This document shows, piece after piece, positions 1-11,825 of a DNA stretch of 64,000 nucleotides (position 1 is the stretch's first letter; every line of letters starts with the position of its first letter). The notes beneath the pieces are model-generated. The model was not told where the DNA came from. It did no database searches and saw only the letters and a program-made list of their open reading frames with translations. The position numbers and the translations under genes were made by a program. The DNA comes from Archivesica marissinica (Eukaryota > Mollusca > Bivalvia > Venerida > Vesicomyidae), in NCBI GenBank assembly GCA_014843695.1, contig JABXNX010000075.1, positions 1 through 64,000 of the forward strand. Reading direction: 5' to 3'.

Positions 1-2090
1 GCAGTTGAAAGTGTTGTCACCTTTTTTAATGATGACCTTAATTAACGTAGAGGATGATGTTGGGTGTCCTTGTTTGTTTTAAGTTTATTGTTAAGCTTAT
101 TCAGAACTTATATATATTTATAGATTAAGTTTTACAATCTAATACATACTGAAGTGGTATTAAGATTAATGGAGAATTGTTAGAAAAAACGTAAATTTGG
201 GCTAATGACTAGTGGCATAGAATTTGAGCTTCAGTTTTAGAATTACTGAAGATTACTTCTTGAAGTTGATCAAACTATGTTAGCATAATGTTGACCTTAA
301 TAAAGAACACTAAAAACTCTAGATAATTTAATCAGATGATAATTAGACCATTGATTGAAATTACACAATTTTGCCGTGAGGCTGCACAGAGTCAGTAAAT
401 AGAAATGTCCAACTGCATATTGAAACTTCAGATGGCATTTTTTCCAAATACTGTGTTGATGTAACAATTGTGTGGTAGATAATCTACAGGATAGTAGGTT
501 CAATGTATAAAAATAATAATATCCATGTACGGTAGTGGAATTTACCGAAATAATATGGAAAATTTGTGATTTTGGATATTTCCTTGTGCCATAGCAGAAG
601 GGCCTCACGGTGAATACTGACAGGGCCTGGTCAGAATAATAGTTCTGTCCAAGTCAATAACATGTTAATGTTACTAGTAATGTAGGGAAGTTTGCAACAA
701 ATTAAATTACAACCACCAGAAATTTGGTAATTTCTGACCCCAATTTCCAGAAATTAGACATTTCTGTCGTACTTTATTATGTAGGAAAGTTAGGGCCTCA
801 ATTCAACCACCTGGTCAAGTTGAGTGTACTAACAAGATGAATGAGGTAAATAATTACATAACCTTAACTTAGGAACTTGAGTATCTTATGAAGCATACTC
901 ATGTACAAGAATATTTAGATTTAAGATGAATATGTACTTGTTGAGACTATACCAGGATGGTAATCCGCTCCAACTAAACATATTTAAAAATATCAGAATA
1001 CATATTGAGGTAATTAGAGTTAGAAATAGAACTTTACATGCAGATTATGAATAAATTAAATTTTATTTTGACCTTAAAATTGACCAAAAACCGGCCAAAA
1101 TTGTACAAATTGAGCATTTTGCTTATGACATAGCATAAGGGCCTCAATTTGAATATTGGTGGATAAAAAACATTGTTGATGTTTATTTTGGATAAACAAC
1201 AATATGAAGTTACTAGAAAGTTATAAATATATAGGATTTATCAATCCTTGTTACAAAATATTTAGATAATAATTTCCCGAATTTACCATTGTGTTGAAGT
1301 AATCTTATAGATCACATACCAATACAATTTAAACTAGCTTTATTTAGTTTTAGGATTTCTTAGTTACAGAACAGTTTTACTGCTCCGGCCGGACTGAGTA
1401 CACTGGTTGTTCTGCGCGCTGTCATACTACCAATCCGGATAACTTGGACCAGGGGCTCTGCTTCCCAATTTAAATTTCTCAGACAAGTATGTTCCCAGCT
1501 TAATCGCTTGGGGATTTTCAAATACTAATTTAATAAATACTATAGCTTCCTATGTAAATGGTCACAGGGGGGAAAGGCGATAATGAATAGCTAATGTAAG
1601 CTTAGCTATAAGGTAAGAAATGAATGAGTAAAACAGGAGTGTCACTAGTTTAAATGGGATAGGTTGCATATAGCAAAGTAGTAGCTATTTGTGAGCTATT
1701 GGTTTGACAGGGGCATAGCCAGAAATCTGTCTTAATAGTTTAGTTTGGGAGGTAAAGACTGTTTGTGTGGGTTTGGATTGTCCACGTTGTTGTGATGTTT
1801 AAACAACAGGTTTATATGAAACTTACAATACTGAATTGCAAGTGATGTTAACAAGAAAATTTAACAATTGTATATTATACACTGATATAATATTATATAT
1901 ATTTTATAACACCATACATAAAGGTGACGTGGTGTTTTTTGGTTGCTTAATGCAAATTAGACACTGATAATATGTAGTTTGATAGGTCGTGTCCCTTAAA
2001 CATTGTGTTGGTAGATTATATCAAGTTTCATCTGAGTAGATGCATAGCTAAAATATACTTAGTGATTTGTTTATCGATCTGTAAAATCAA
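1..2090. other. AT-rich stretch without recognised gene
   Basis: No open frame here resembles a known protein and no splice-bounded exon was recognised. The sequence is AT-rich. A short motif (AGGGCCTCA) recurs near 605, 795 and 1140 with loosely similar flanks, which may mark a very old dispersed repeat. Confidence 0.5.
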
Positions 2091-2349
2091 TCGAGTTAAG
2101 TATATTGGAATACGAAAGCAGTTTGTGTGCTCGTATTGGCCCGCACGGAACCCCTAAGATGAAATTTAAGTAAATTCTTTCATCTGGGGTCGGAAATCAC
2201 TCATTTCAGGTGAGAAGCCTGCAATGGAATTGCTTATCGAAAGGGGCTCCAGTTGGGCCAACAACAGCACTACAGATGGGTACATTTATCCACAAATAAC
2301 CTGGAGAGGTATGGGAACCTTGTCTGAGCTTAATAACTGCAAATGTCCT

Positions 2350-3990
2350 CTAAATTTTGTAAGACATCTGACAATCTAGAATATACGTTTCAAGAGCTTT
2401 GAATACTGAGGTGCTGGGGTTGAGAATGTTCTCAATTGAGATAGTTTTACGAACCCCAGCAACTGCCGCCCGCAAGACAGCCCGATGAGTCTCGTGGTCG
2501 CAACAGTCCAGCATAATATGTTCAGTAGTGTATCTGACATCGCACTTGGGACAAACTGGATTTAGCTTAAGTATATGTTGGCCACAATTTCCTGCCAACA
2601 GGTTTGTCCCAAGTCTCAGTGATGCACATATCTATTCTTAAAGACTTAGAGTATTGCACCGGACGGCTGAACCCCACGGAGCTCCTTTTATAGGTTTGTT
2701 TGAAAGAGCAAGTGGCCCCAACGTAGGTTCGTTTGGGCCTTTGCAATGGAATAGATCTCCGTGAGTGCGAGCCTTACACTATTCTCCACATTAGTGTGCG
2801 TCAGGCTCGACTTGGCAGCCCTGTCCGTCAGCTCGTTTCCAGTGATACCAATATGTGTTGGACACCATGCTATGGTAACCTTGAGGTTTGGGTTCAAGCC
2901 CTCGTTGTATAACTTGACTCTATCTAATTAGATCTGGTCTAGACTTACTATTCCTTGATTGTAAGGAGACCAGTGATGAGAGTGAGTCAGATAATATCAC
3001 ATTTTTCGGCTACTATCCAGCACATTGCTTTCTTAATTGCAATTAGCTCAGCCGTATAGATGGATGCCTTATCAGTTATCCTTTCTACATATTCACATTG
3101 TAGGGATGGAATGACTACGGCTGCAGCTACCTTGCCAGAGATCAATCTGTATATATATTTTAGGTGTTGACTGTAATTTTCCTCTATGTAACATTGAACT
3201 TCCAATCTAGCGAGGTGAACTAGATCGGTTTTCTTCACTTTTTCTGATAAAGCTGTATCTTTCACTGGATTTGACTGTGTCCAGGGCGGTACCGAGCCAG
3301 GCCTGAAGTCTGCCACTTGGACACCCTCGAGACCGAACCCAGCCACAAGTTCCTGGACATGGGCTCCGAATGGGAGTGGTTTGTCACTGAATTGGGCCTT
3401 GCGGTAGTATCCGGTCCCGAAGATCGCGTTCACGGGATTGTCATTTTTTCTTGTTTGGACCCTGGCCCAATATTTGACGCATTGAGCCTGGCGTCGGATC
3501 TCCAAAGGCTCAATCCCTGACTCAGTTTCAAGCATATCACTTGAGGTTGTGGGAAAGGCTCTCAAATCTAGTCTCAGGGCGGAATTCTGTAACCTGTCTA
3601 GGGATTTGAGATGAGTGGGGCATGCACTAGAATAGATTTGTGCACCATAATCTATTTTTGAACGTCTTAAAGACATATACGGTAGAAAGAGGCTTCTTTG
3701 TCTGAACCAAAATGTGTGCCACTTAGCATACGCATAACCTGAACGTCTTTGTGGCACCTTGTGACAAGATCTTTAATGTGTTGTGCGAATGAGAGCTTAC
3801 GGTCCAAATGCATGCCTAAAAAACGCACAACTTTTTTCAAATTTAATTTGTGTTTAATTTCGGAAGGTTTATCTGTGCTTAGTCCAGATACATTGAATGA
3901 AATTATGTTCAGGTTTCTACACATAGCCGATTTGGACAAGCCGACGCCTAGCATCAATCGATGTTTGTCTAATGATACTCCTGCTATCTA
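2350..3990 (-). pseudogene. LINE ORF2 C-terminal part (RT thumb, RNase H, C-terminal Cys/His motif), fused to an endonuclease start
   Basis: Minus-strand frames give a thumb segment (FLGMHLDRKLSFAQHI, near 3780-3830) and a connection segment (SKIDYGAQIYSSACPTHL, near 3600-3660). RNase H pieces follow: TAELIAIKKA near 3030, an SDS motif near 2985 and WCPTHIGITGNELTDRAAK near 2810-2870. The element ends with CPKCDVRYTTEHIMLDC near 2510-2550. The first RNase H Asp, expected in a YTDGSK-like motif, is replaced (YRLISGK). The frame changes near 3700 and a stop with frameshift lies near 2925. Immediately upstream of the thumb sits a piece of endonuclease N-terminus (NIISFNVSGLS), so the RT fingers and palm are missing here. 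Confidence 0.8.
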
Positions 3991-4026
3991 TACATTTCTT
4001 GAGGTCCGAAAGAGTAAAAGGTAAGA

Positions 4027-5360
4027 TTAAAGGAATATTTTGTTCCCCCGGCTCTTGTAGAAGTTATTTTGTTCCTCAACATTTTGTTGAAATTTTAGAG
4101 TTTCTGGTAGAACACTTGAGTCACTAGAGACTTTGGAATAGTGTTTTACTAACATTTGAGCCTTTTCAAAGGGTGATTTAGCTAATGAATCTCCTACTTT
4201 AAGTAAAGGTATTGGACCTGATGTTTTTCCTTTTATTCTGTGAATCTTTTGCCAGAAGGATTTAGAGATTTTATTATCAAACATAACTTATTCATAGAAT
4301 TCCTGCCAGTTTGCTGTTTTAGCATTTAAAATTGTCGTTTTGGCTAGTTTTTCTGCCGTTTATAAATTATCTAGGTTGACCGGGCAGGTATTTCGTTTGA
4401 CCTGATTGAGTGCTGTTTTACGGCCCTTTACCGCGATATTGCAGGCATCATTCCACCACGGAACTTTTTTGTGCTTTGATGACTTACCAGAAGAGACAGA
4501 GATAGCCTGTTCAGCCGCGTGTAGAAACCCGGTATTTAAGTTTTCTGTGAATGCATTTATATCTAAAGAGTAGACTTCCTCAAGGGTGATCTCCCTACAT
4601 AACTGGTTAAATTTGGCCCAGTCTGCCTTATCATAGTTGAATATAGTATTGGACTGTTCATTTTGTGGCTCAGAGTTATTTAGTCCAATAGTAATGATTT
4701 GTGGGAAGTGGTCAGAACCCCATGTGTCTGAGTACACTCCCCATTCTGCAATGACCGAGAGGTTAGGGGATGCGATAGTAAGGTATATTGAAGAGTAGGT
4801 ACCATGCGCGTTATTTATTCGTGTACTTGACTCATCATTTAGCAATATTAGATTGTTCTCATCTATCCACTGTCAAACTTCCTTTCCTTGACTGTTCGTG
4901 TACCCGGAAGCCCAAATATCGTGATAAGCGTTGAGGTTAGCGGTTATGATACACGATTAAGGTTACTTTTATCTAAAAAGGAGCTAATGGTTTTAAGAGA
5001 TTCCATATTGATACCTCTTGAGTAGAGATTGACCAAATAGAAGGAATATCTTTCTAAATGTACTCTGAATAGTTGTAGTTCTATTAGAGTGTTCCCTTTT
5101 GTATCCTTGGGGTTGTCTATGTTAATAGTTTCATAATTTAAGTTGTTTTTTAAATAAGTTATCATGCCTCCAGCACCTTCTTGTAAGGAGTGCTTTTTAT
5201 TTTCATGGGAGTATCCAGGAATAGAACGAATACAATTCTCTTTAAATTTAGTTTCCTGGATACAGATTATGTTAGTACTTGGATTTTGATCAATAAAGTG
5301 TTTAATTTCGGAAAGTTTATCTGCGCTTAGTCCAGATGCATTGAATGAAATTATGTTATC
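4027..5360 (-). pseudogene. LINE ORF2 N-terminal part (AP-type endonuclease and linker)
   Basis: The minus strand reads NIISFNASGLS near 5330-5355 and continues through IICIQETKF-like and GGMITYLKNN segments. The late endonuclease motif is WGSDHFPQIITI (near 4690-4715). A tryptophan-rich segment (KVPWWNDAC) and a linker (KSFWQKIHRIKGKTSG, near 4210-4265) follow, as expected between the endonuclease and RT of jockey/I-type elements. Frame breaks occur near 4900 and 4300. In a normal element RT fingers and palm would follow at about 4000; instead a second copy of the endonuclease start appears. Confidence 0.8.
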
Positions 5361-5375
5361 TACCCTGTCAGGTAT

Positions 5376-7240
5376 CTATACATAGCCGAGTTGGACAAGC
5401 CGACGCCCAGTATCAATCGATGTTTGTCTATGAGGAGACTGGGAGATAATTCTCTTGGTCTGCCTCATCATTTTTAGTTTACCCGGAGTAGTAGGGGCCA
5501 ACCTCCGAGTTTTCGCACCGGCACGAGGGACGTTTTTGTTGGGTGCCCTCGCTCCCCGCGCACAGCCGACATCCAAGGACAGTTGTAACGAAAGTTGTAA
5601 CAGAAGAAAAGGAAGGATACGATTATCTGAAGGTCTTCCTTTATTGGAAATGATCGAGCGCATAATTTCTGCAAGTTCATCTAGTGAAACTTCCTTAAAT
5701 TGTTTAACTCCCTCTATTTTAATAGAAATGTTTTCGTTTGATTGAGAGGTGGGGGTGAAGTTTGTTGTTGGCTGTTGACCAGTCGCGGGGCCTGAGGGCA
5801 AACCTGCGGAGACGGTTCGTGAGAGTCAAACATGATAGGGGACTCATCGATCGCAAGCACCCCCTCCAATGAAAGTTGGCAGTAGCTAGGTACCTCGTTA
5901 GAGGTAGAATACAAAATGGAGGAGTGAATGGATACCACCGATGCCTCCTCGGTCAGGTCAAAGCTGCTACTGTCACTGACTGAGACTGACATTTCTGTCA
6001 CCCCAGTCAGCGACTGCAGCTCCTCGGCGGCCGGCGAGGTATGGGTGGCATCCCTAGGCGTCGATGATATAATAGTGGGACTCGAGTTACACCCACCCAG
6101 ACACCCACAGGGGAACGGCGCTGGCGCGCCCTCCTGCCCAGCCGCAGGGGAAACCGGAGGAGAAAAAGCTTTCTGCCTAACGGGTCCCCACCCCACCCCT
6201 ACCAACTGCCAGCCCAGTCCATCCGGAGAGTGGGGAGGTCTGACAGGCCACAGGGGAGGTGTAGTGCCGCACCCATCGCTGAGCAGGGCGACGCCCTCAG
6301 CAACCGGTGTAGCACATAGACCCGGCCTAGGCATAACAGGATCGCCCACTGCACCCGGGCAGGGGTCCGCGGTGTGGGGCTCGAGCCTGACCCCTTGTCT
6401 GGAGTCCGTTCAAACTCCTGCTGCACCCTCCTCTCGGCCAGATGCCAGGGGAGTGACTCCTTCCTGGCCACTACAGTGATGCATGTGGCCCGGAAATAGG
6501 CCACACACCCACTGTACCTGGTCGAGTGGGGGGCACCACAGTTGACACATTTAAACTGGTTTGAACCACATCTCCTGGTGTTATGGTGTCCCGCGATTCG
6601 AACTTCTTGTGGCAGTTTGTCACATTTCTGACACATGACACATCTTACCGGGGGAGGCACGTACGACTCCGTTCTAAACACGATGTTTGTATATAATACA
6701 GATTTGTATATTAATAGAGATAGGGACAGACCCTGTGAATGTGAGCTTAATAGCTCCGGTCGCCTTGCCGAACTTATTTCTCAGTCTGGTCATATTGACT
6801 AGCTCGCCTGAGTCATAAACAAGACTGGACCTAAGCTCGGCAAGGTTCTCTTCCAGTGGGAGTCCGTGGATAACCACATCGTGTGTTTTTATTGATCACG
6901 GTAGTACGGCCGTTAATTTGTGGCCCCCGACAACAATGTATCTGGTGTTAAGTAGCTGAATCATGGCCTCAGCTGATGCCATCTCAAATACAACGGAACC
7001 GGAAGCAAGGGTGTCCACCTGGATGCATGTTTGATGTTGGCCCTGCTTTCTTTAGAGAGAGCCATCAGGGACATGTTGTATCCTTAGAGGCCCCGACCCA
7101 CAAATCCTAAGAATACATATATGCTTAGCCACACCATGTGTGAGATGGTGAGACTGTTGTGGGTCCAATGCCTCACCTACCAACCGGGACAAATCACGTG
7201 GGTGCCTCCCCGACCTAGCGCGCGCTACTCCTGCCATGAC
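5376..7240 (-). pseudogene. LINE ORF1 (gag-like, PRE_C2HC-like segment and zinc knuckle)
   Basis: On the minus strand VIHGLPLEENLAELRSSL (near 6820-6875), followed by GELVNMTRLRNK, resembles the PRE_C2HC/RRM-like region of LINE gag proteins. A Cys/His segment with FKCVNCGAPHSTRYSGC (near 6505-6560) is a classical zinc knuckle. Proline- and serine-rich sequence follows to about 5720. The last part, KQFKEVSLDELAEIMRSII (near 5645-5700), ends near 5376, just upstream of the endonuclease frame. At least three frame changes are needed, so the gene is broken. The region is notably more GC-rich than its surroundings. Whether the frame starting near 7237 belongs to ORF1 is uncertain. Confidence 0.7.
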
Positions 7241-7329
7241 GAAAAATACCGGAAAAGTCGAAAGAAAAAAGGTGTAAAAGTACCGAAGAGGGTTATGTAT
7301 ATAGCGTATACATACCAATAAAACAAATT

Positions 7330-7855
7330 ATAGTACATGAACATACAGCATAAATGATTCCAAGTCGATTGGCCAGAACAAAAGAAACAATATCCGAATA
7401 CCGTAGTATCCGAATTTGTGAAATCAGTAAATTTTACTAACCGAACACAACTCTGTGACAACTGCAACCACTCTAGCCCTACAACTAAACATCAAGTAAG
7501 TACTAAAAGCAAACTAATGAATTTAATAAAGTACGTGGAATTTTAAGAAAATTTGGAGTGGGTGGGGGATGGAGAATTCGGAAGGAGGAAAGGCTAGGTA
7601 GATCGCAGGACAGGAAACAACGCCTGTCCAGGGCTTGTAGTGAAGACTAGTAGTGGTGGTGGATGCAGTGAAGGAACGTAGACGGATGGATTCGTGGTGC
7701 TGTTGCTGTAGTAGATATGTTTTGTTGATTTGTGGAGAACATCTTGAAATTTGTATGTTTCCTTGTTTACCCCGGAATAGTGGAATATAACTTGTGATCC
7801 AATAATCCCTTTATACTCACCTGGCAATATCTCGCCGCCCCAATTAACGCGCGGC
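7330..7855. other. No recognised feature
   Basis: Between the LINE remnant and the split 48-bp repeat I see no protein match, tRNA-like element or tandem repeat. Confidence 0.4.
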
Positions 7856-7857
7856 GG

Positions 7858-7918
7858 TGGTCGTTTATAGAAACCACTCGAATTAACGAAGTGACAAGCA
7901 TGGCGGGTCGTTTATAAA
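7858..7918 (+). repeat. Isolated monomer of a 48-bp tandem repeat
   Basis: This contains TCGTTTATAGAAACCACTCG, then ATTAACGAAGTGACAAGCAT and GGCGGGT, and the start of a second monomer. The same unit recurs as a short array at 8870-9075. Confidence 0.75.
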
Positions 7919-7919
7919 A

Positions 7920-8865
7920 GTCAAAGTCAAAACACATTTTATTCTCTCATTTCACAGGCATACATGAAATAATGAGGCTTACGATAACAAATATTTACGA
8001 GGCTTGAATAACATGATATGTTGCAAATACTAAACATTATAGTACTATTATTGTTGATGTAGATAATTATTCGATTTTCAGGAGCAGTAATAGTAGAGCA
8101 GATCGTCAAATGAACAATTGTCTTTCTTTTCATTGGTACAAGAAATTCAAAGAATTGTGGATCCACGGAGAGTCAAGCATTTTTATTTTGTCAATGGCGT
8201 TAATTAGAAATATTTAGTATCTAAGTACTAAATGTTAACGTATTAAAGGTTGTGATCCACACTTTTAATTATATTTTGAGAAGATTTGTATGGCTAGATA
8301 AACCTTTTAAACTATCTTGTTTCTAATGGAAAAATATAACAAAAATACCCCCTTTGGAGTGGATCAAGGTGTTGGCTTTGGTCAACTGCCTGGTACAAAG
8401 TAATTGTTGATAAATGACTATTCATAAAGGGAGGTAATTAACAGATGGTCATTTCCTAAAAATCATTTGTGGGAACAAAGGTTGAAAATATACTTGAAAT
8501 CTCAGTTACTTATTGTTGAGAAATGGGAATATCTCGGTGCCCAGCACATTCTGTGTAAACGTGTATTACAGTTGTAAGCATGTCCAGTTTCATTATCATG
8601 TGTGTGTGTACCAATAATATATTGTGGGATTTTTGAAGTGCAGACAAATAGTGCGGATTGACGAAATAAGCAATGCACAAGTAATGACTGATTACATTAG
8701 CAATCGTGTATTGTACTACATATCCTACACAAATGATGTACGTCTTAAACCTACGATATAAAAATACCCAGAAGAAATACAAAAAACAACCGACACAAGC
8801 CCCTTATCAAAACGAAATAATTATAAGGAAGTTTGGCATTGTTGAAATATTTACCGACACAAGTA
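7920..8865. other. Unassigned spacer inside the split 48-bp repeat
   Basis: About 950 bp of AT-rich sequence separates the single monomer from the array of the same unit. It may be an insertion. No terminal inverted repeat, coding similarity or SINE head was recognised. Confidence 0.4.
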
Positions 8866-8869
8866 CACG

Positions 8870-9075
8870 GGCTTGTTAAAGAAACCACTCAAATTAAGGA
8901 AATGACATGCATGTCGGGTTGTTTATAGAAACCACTCACATTAATGAAGTGACACTCATGGCGGGGTCGTTTATAGAAACCACTCAAATTAACGAAGTGA
9001 CACGCATGGCGGGGTTGTTTATAGAAAACCCCTCAAATTAAGGAAATGACACGTATGGCGGGGTTGTTTATAGAA
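8870..9075 (+). repeat. Tandem repeat, about 4 units of 47-49 bp
   Basis: The motif GAAACCACTC or a close variant begins at 8881, 8928, 8976 and 9024, and a truncated unit begins at 9073. Each unit ends with a GGCGGGG-like box before TTGTTTATA. Confidence 0.85.
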
Positions 9076-9441
9076 ATTGATACACAATTAAGAGAAAATT
9101 GATGATTTCTTATATTTTAATTTCAATTTATAATTTTTAAAAATATGCATTTCTGGCCGAATTATTGGGGCGGCGGCCGCCCCTGTCGCCCCTGTTCCTA
9201 CGGCCATGTAATTAACTTTTTCGTCTATATCATGCAAATACTGTTCTCATTGGCTTTTTAGCCTAAATGAATTGAAAACATAAAAAATTGTCAAATTTAT
9301 ATATCCGTTTAACTATAAACACAGATTAGAACAATGGCACGGCTGTTTGATGCAGCGACATCGTGTTAAGGAGTCACTTGTATATAGTAAGCATCTGCTA
9401 TAGGGGGTTGAATGTTGGTGAGAAACATCTGATATGTGTGG

Positions 9442-9684
9442 TTATCAACTTCATTTATTTCACAACGATTGCGAATCAAGCTGTAACAACTTATATTAAT
9501 CACTCTCGTTGGCGCGGATGACATGTGGTCATTCGTGTGGGAGGGGAAACCGGAGTACCAGGAGAACATCCACCTGTCCGATCGTGTGACGACCGTGTCG
9601 TCTCACATACTTCCCGGTCCAAGGATTGAACCCGGGTTGCATTTGTGAGAAGCGACCGTGTTAAACACTGCGCTAATCGGACAG
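9442..9684 (-). mobile_element. tRNA-derived SINE, family A
   Basis: On the minus strand the element begins with CTGTCCGATTAGCGCAGTG (tRNA A-box-like), continues with GGGTTCAATCC (B-box-like) and ends with CGCAATCGTTGTGAAATAAA. It sits inside a minisatellite: monomers of the neighbouring array lie on both sides (9385-9440 and from 9700). Family names A-D are mine, for use within this window. Confidence 0.8.
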
Positions 9685-9699
9685 TCTTGGTGACTGTTT

Positions 9700-10020
9700 G
9701 TGAGAAACATATGTCCCAAGGGATGACGGTTGGTGAGGAACATATATCCTAAGGGATGACGGTTGGTGAGGAACATATGTCCTAAGGGATGACGGTTTGG
9801 TGAGAAACATATGTCCTAAGGTATGACGGTTTGGTGAGGAACATATGTCCTAAGGTATGACGGTTTGGTGAGAAACATATGTCCTAAGGTATGACGGTTG
9901 GTGAGGAACATATGTCCTAAGGGATGACGGTTTGGTGAGAAACATATGTCCTAAGGTATGACGGTTTGGTGAGGAACATATGTCCTAAGGTATGACGGTT
10001 TGATGAGGAACATCGGCTAT
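9700..10020 (+). repeat. Minisatellite, 33-34 bp unit, about 9 copies
   Basis: Each unit contains GTGAGGAACATATGTCCTAA followed by GGGATGACGG or GGTATGACGG. It grades into the 31-bp array at 10020. Confidence 0.9.
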
Positions 10021-11825
10021 ATGTGGCAACTGTTTGTGAGAAGCATCTGCTATAGTGTTATGGATATTGGGGAAACATAGCTATAGTTGTATGAATATTG
10101 TGGGAAATCTGCTATAGTGGTATGAATATTGTGGGAAATCTGCTATAGTGGTATGAATATTGTGGGAAATCTGCTATAGTGGTATGAATATTGTGGGAAC
10201 TCTGCTATAGTGGTATGAATATTGTGGGAAATCTGCTATAGTGGTATGAATATTGTGGGAAATCTGATATAGTGGTGTGGATATTGTGGGAAATCTGCTA
10301 TAGTGGTATGAATATTGTGGGAAATCTGCTATAGTGGTATGAATATTGTGGGAAATCTGCTATAGCGGTATGAATATTGTGGGAAATCTGATATAGTGGT
10401 ATGAATATTGTCGGAAATCTGCTATAGTGGTATGAATATTGTGGGAAATCTGCTATAGTGGTATGAATATTGTGGGAAATCTGCTATAGTGGTATGAATA
10501 TTGTGGGAAATCTGCTATAGTGGTATAAATATTGTGGGAAATCTGCTATAGTGGTGTGGATATTGGGGAAACACAGCTATAGTGGTGTGAATATTGGGGA
10601 AACACTGCTATAGTTATGTGATTATTATTGAGGAAACATCTGCTATAGTGGTATGAATATTGTGGGAAATCTGCTATAGTGGTGTGGATATTGGGGAAAC
10701 ACAGCTATAGTTGTATGAATATTGTGGGAAATCTGCTATAGTGGTATGAATATTGTGGGAAATCTGCTATAGTGGTATGAATATTGTGGGAAATCTGCTA
10801 TAGTGGTATGAATATTGTGGGAAATCTGCTATAGTGGTATAAATATTGTGGGAAATCTGCTATAGTGGTGTGGATATTGGGGAAACACAGCTATAGTGGT
10901 GTGAATATTGGGGAAACACTGCTATAGTTATGTGATTATTATTGAGGAAACATCTGCTATAGTGGTATGAATATTGTGGGAAATCTGCTATAGTGGTGTG
11001 GATATTGGGGAAACACAGCTATAGTTGTATGAATATTGTGGGAAATCTGCTATAGTGGTATGAATATTGTGGGAAATCTGCTATAGTGGTATAAATATTG
11101 TGGGAAATCTGCTATAGTGGTGTGGATATTGGGGAAACACAGCTATAGTGGTGTGAATATTGGGGAAACACTGCTATAGTTATGTGATTATTATTGAGGA
11201 AACATCTGCTATAGTGGTATGAATATTGTGGGAACTCTGCTATAGTGGTGTGGATATTGGGGGAACTCTGCTATAGTGGTGTGAATATTGGGGAACACTG
11301 CTATAGTTGTGTGATTAATATTGAGGAAACATCTGCTATAGTGGTGTGAATATCGGGGAAACATCTGCTATAGTGGTGTGAATATTGGGGAAACATCTGC
11401 TATAGTGGTGTGAATATTGGGGAAACATCTGCTATAGTGGTGTGAATATTGGGGAAACATCTGCTATAGTGGTGTGAATATTGGGGACACATCTGCTATA
11501 GTGGTGTGAATATTGGGGAAACATCTGCTATAGTGGTGTGAATATTGGGGAAACATCTGCTATAGTGGTGTGAATATTGGGGATACATCTGCCCTAGTGG
11601 TGTGAATAGTGGGGAAACATCTGATATAGTGGTGTGAATATTGGGGAAACATCTGCTATAGTGGTGTGAATATTGGGGAAACATCTGCTATAGTGGTGTG
11701 AATATTGGGGGGAATCTGCTATAGTTGTGTGAATATTGGGGGGGTACATCTGCTATAGTGGTGTAACTACTGGGTATCATCTGCTATAGTGGTGTGAATA
11801 TTGGGGAGAGGCAGCTGCTATATCA
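10020..11825 (+). repeat. Minisatellite, 31-32 bp unit, about 58 copies
   Basis: The core is ATCTGCTATAGTGGTATGAA plus TATTGTGGGAA. Variants with GGTGTGAATATTGGGGAAAC dominate from about 11280. A multi-unit block recurs near 10545, 10860 and 11110, showing higher-order structure. Open frames across the array simply follow the repeat and are not taken as genes. Confidence 0.95.

Larger units (their letters stand above)
2100..7300 (-). mobile_element. Degenerate RNase H-bearing non-LTR retrotransposon
   Basis: Read on the minus strand, this block contains, in order, an ORF1 (gag-like) region with a CCHC knuckle, an apurinic-type endonuclease, a linker, part of the reverse transcriptase and an RNase H domain with a C-terminal Cys/His motif. 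That order is typical of I/Nimb-type LINEs; the clade is my inference. Several frameshifts and stops make it inactive. The palm of the RT, including the catalytic YADD-type motif, was not found. Both ends are approximate: the 3' side may reach about 2100 as an untranslated tail, and the 5' side fades near 7250-7300. Confidence 0.8.

Noticed and set aside
297..608. 103-codon minus-strand frame
   Set aside because: AT-rich, no domain recognised, no conserved copy or splice context.
600..1150. Recurrent AGGGCCTCA motif with similar flanks
   Set aside because: Three loose matches are too few and too diverged to define a repeat by eye.
5455..6479. Plus-strand open frames of 96 and 183 codons in the GC-rich segment
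   Set aside because: They are antisense shadows of the minus-strand LINE ORF1, which has a recognisable zinc knuckle and gag-like segments.
11496..11684. Minus-strand frame reading repeated FPNIHTTI/SHHYSRC
   Set aside because: It is a direct translation of the 31-32-bp repeat and has no independent support.
10020..11825. CRISPR-like regular repeats of about 31 bp
   Set aside because: Units are contiguous with no unique spacers and sit in eukaryotic DNA with SINEs; this is a minisatellite. The same applies to the 32-bp array at 30185-30650.
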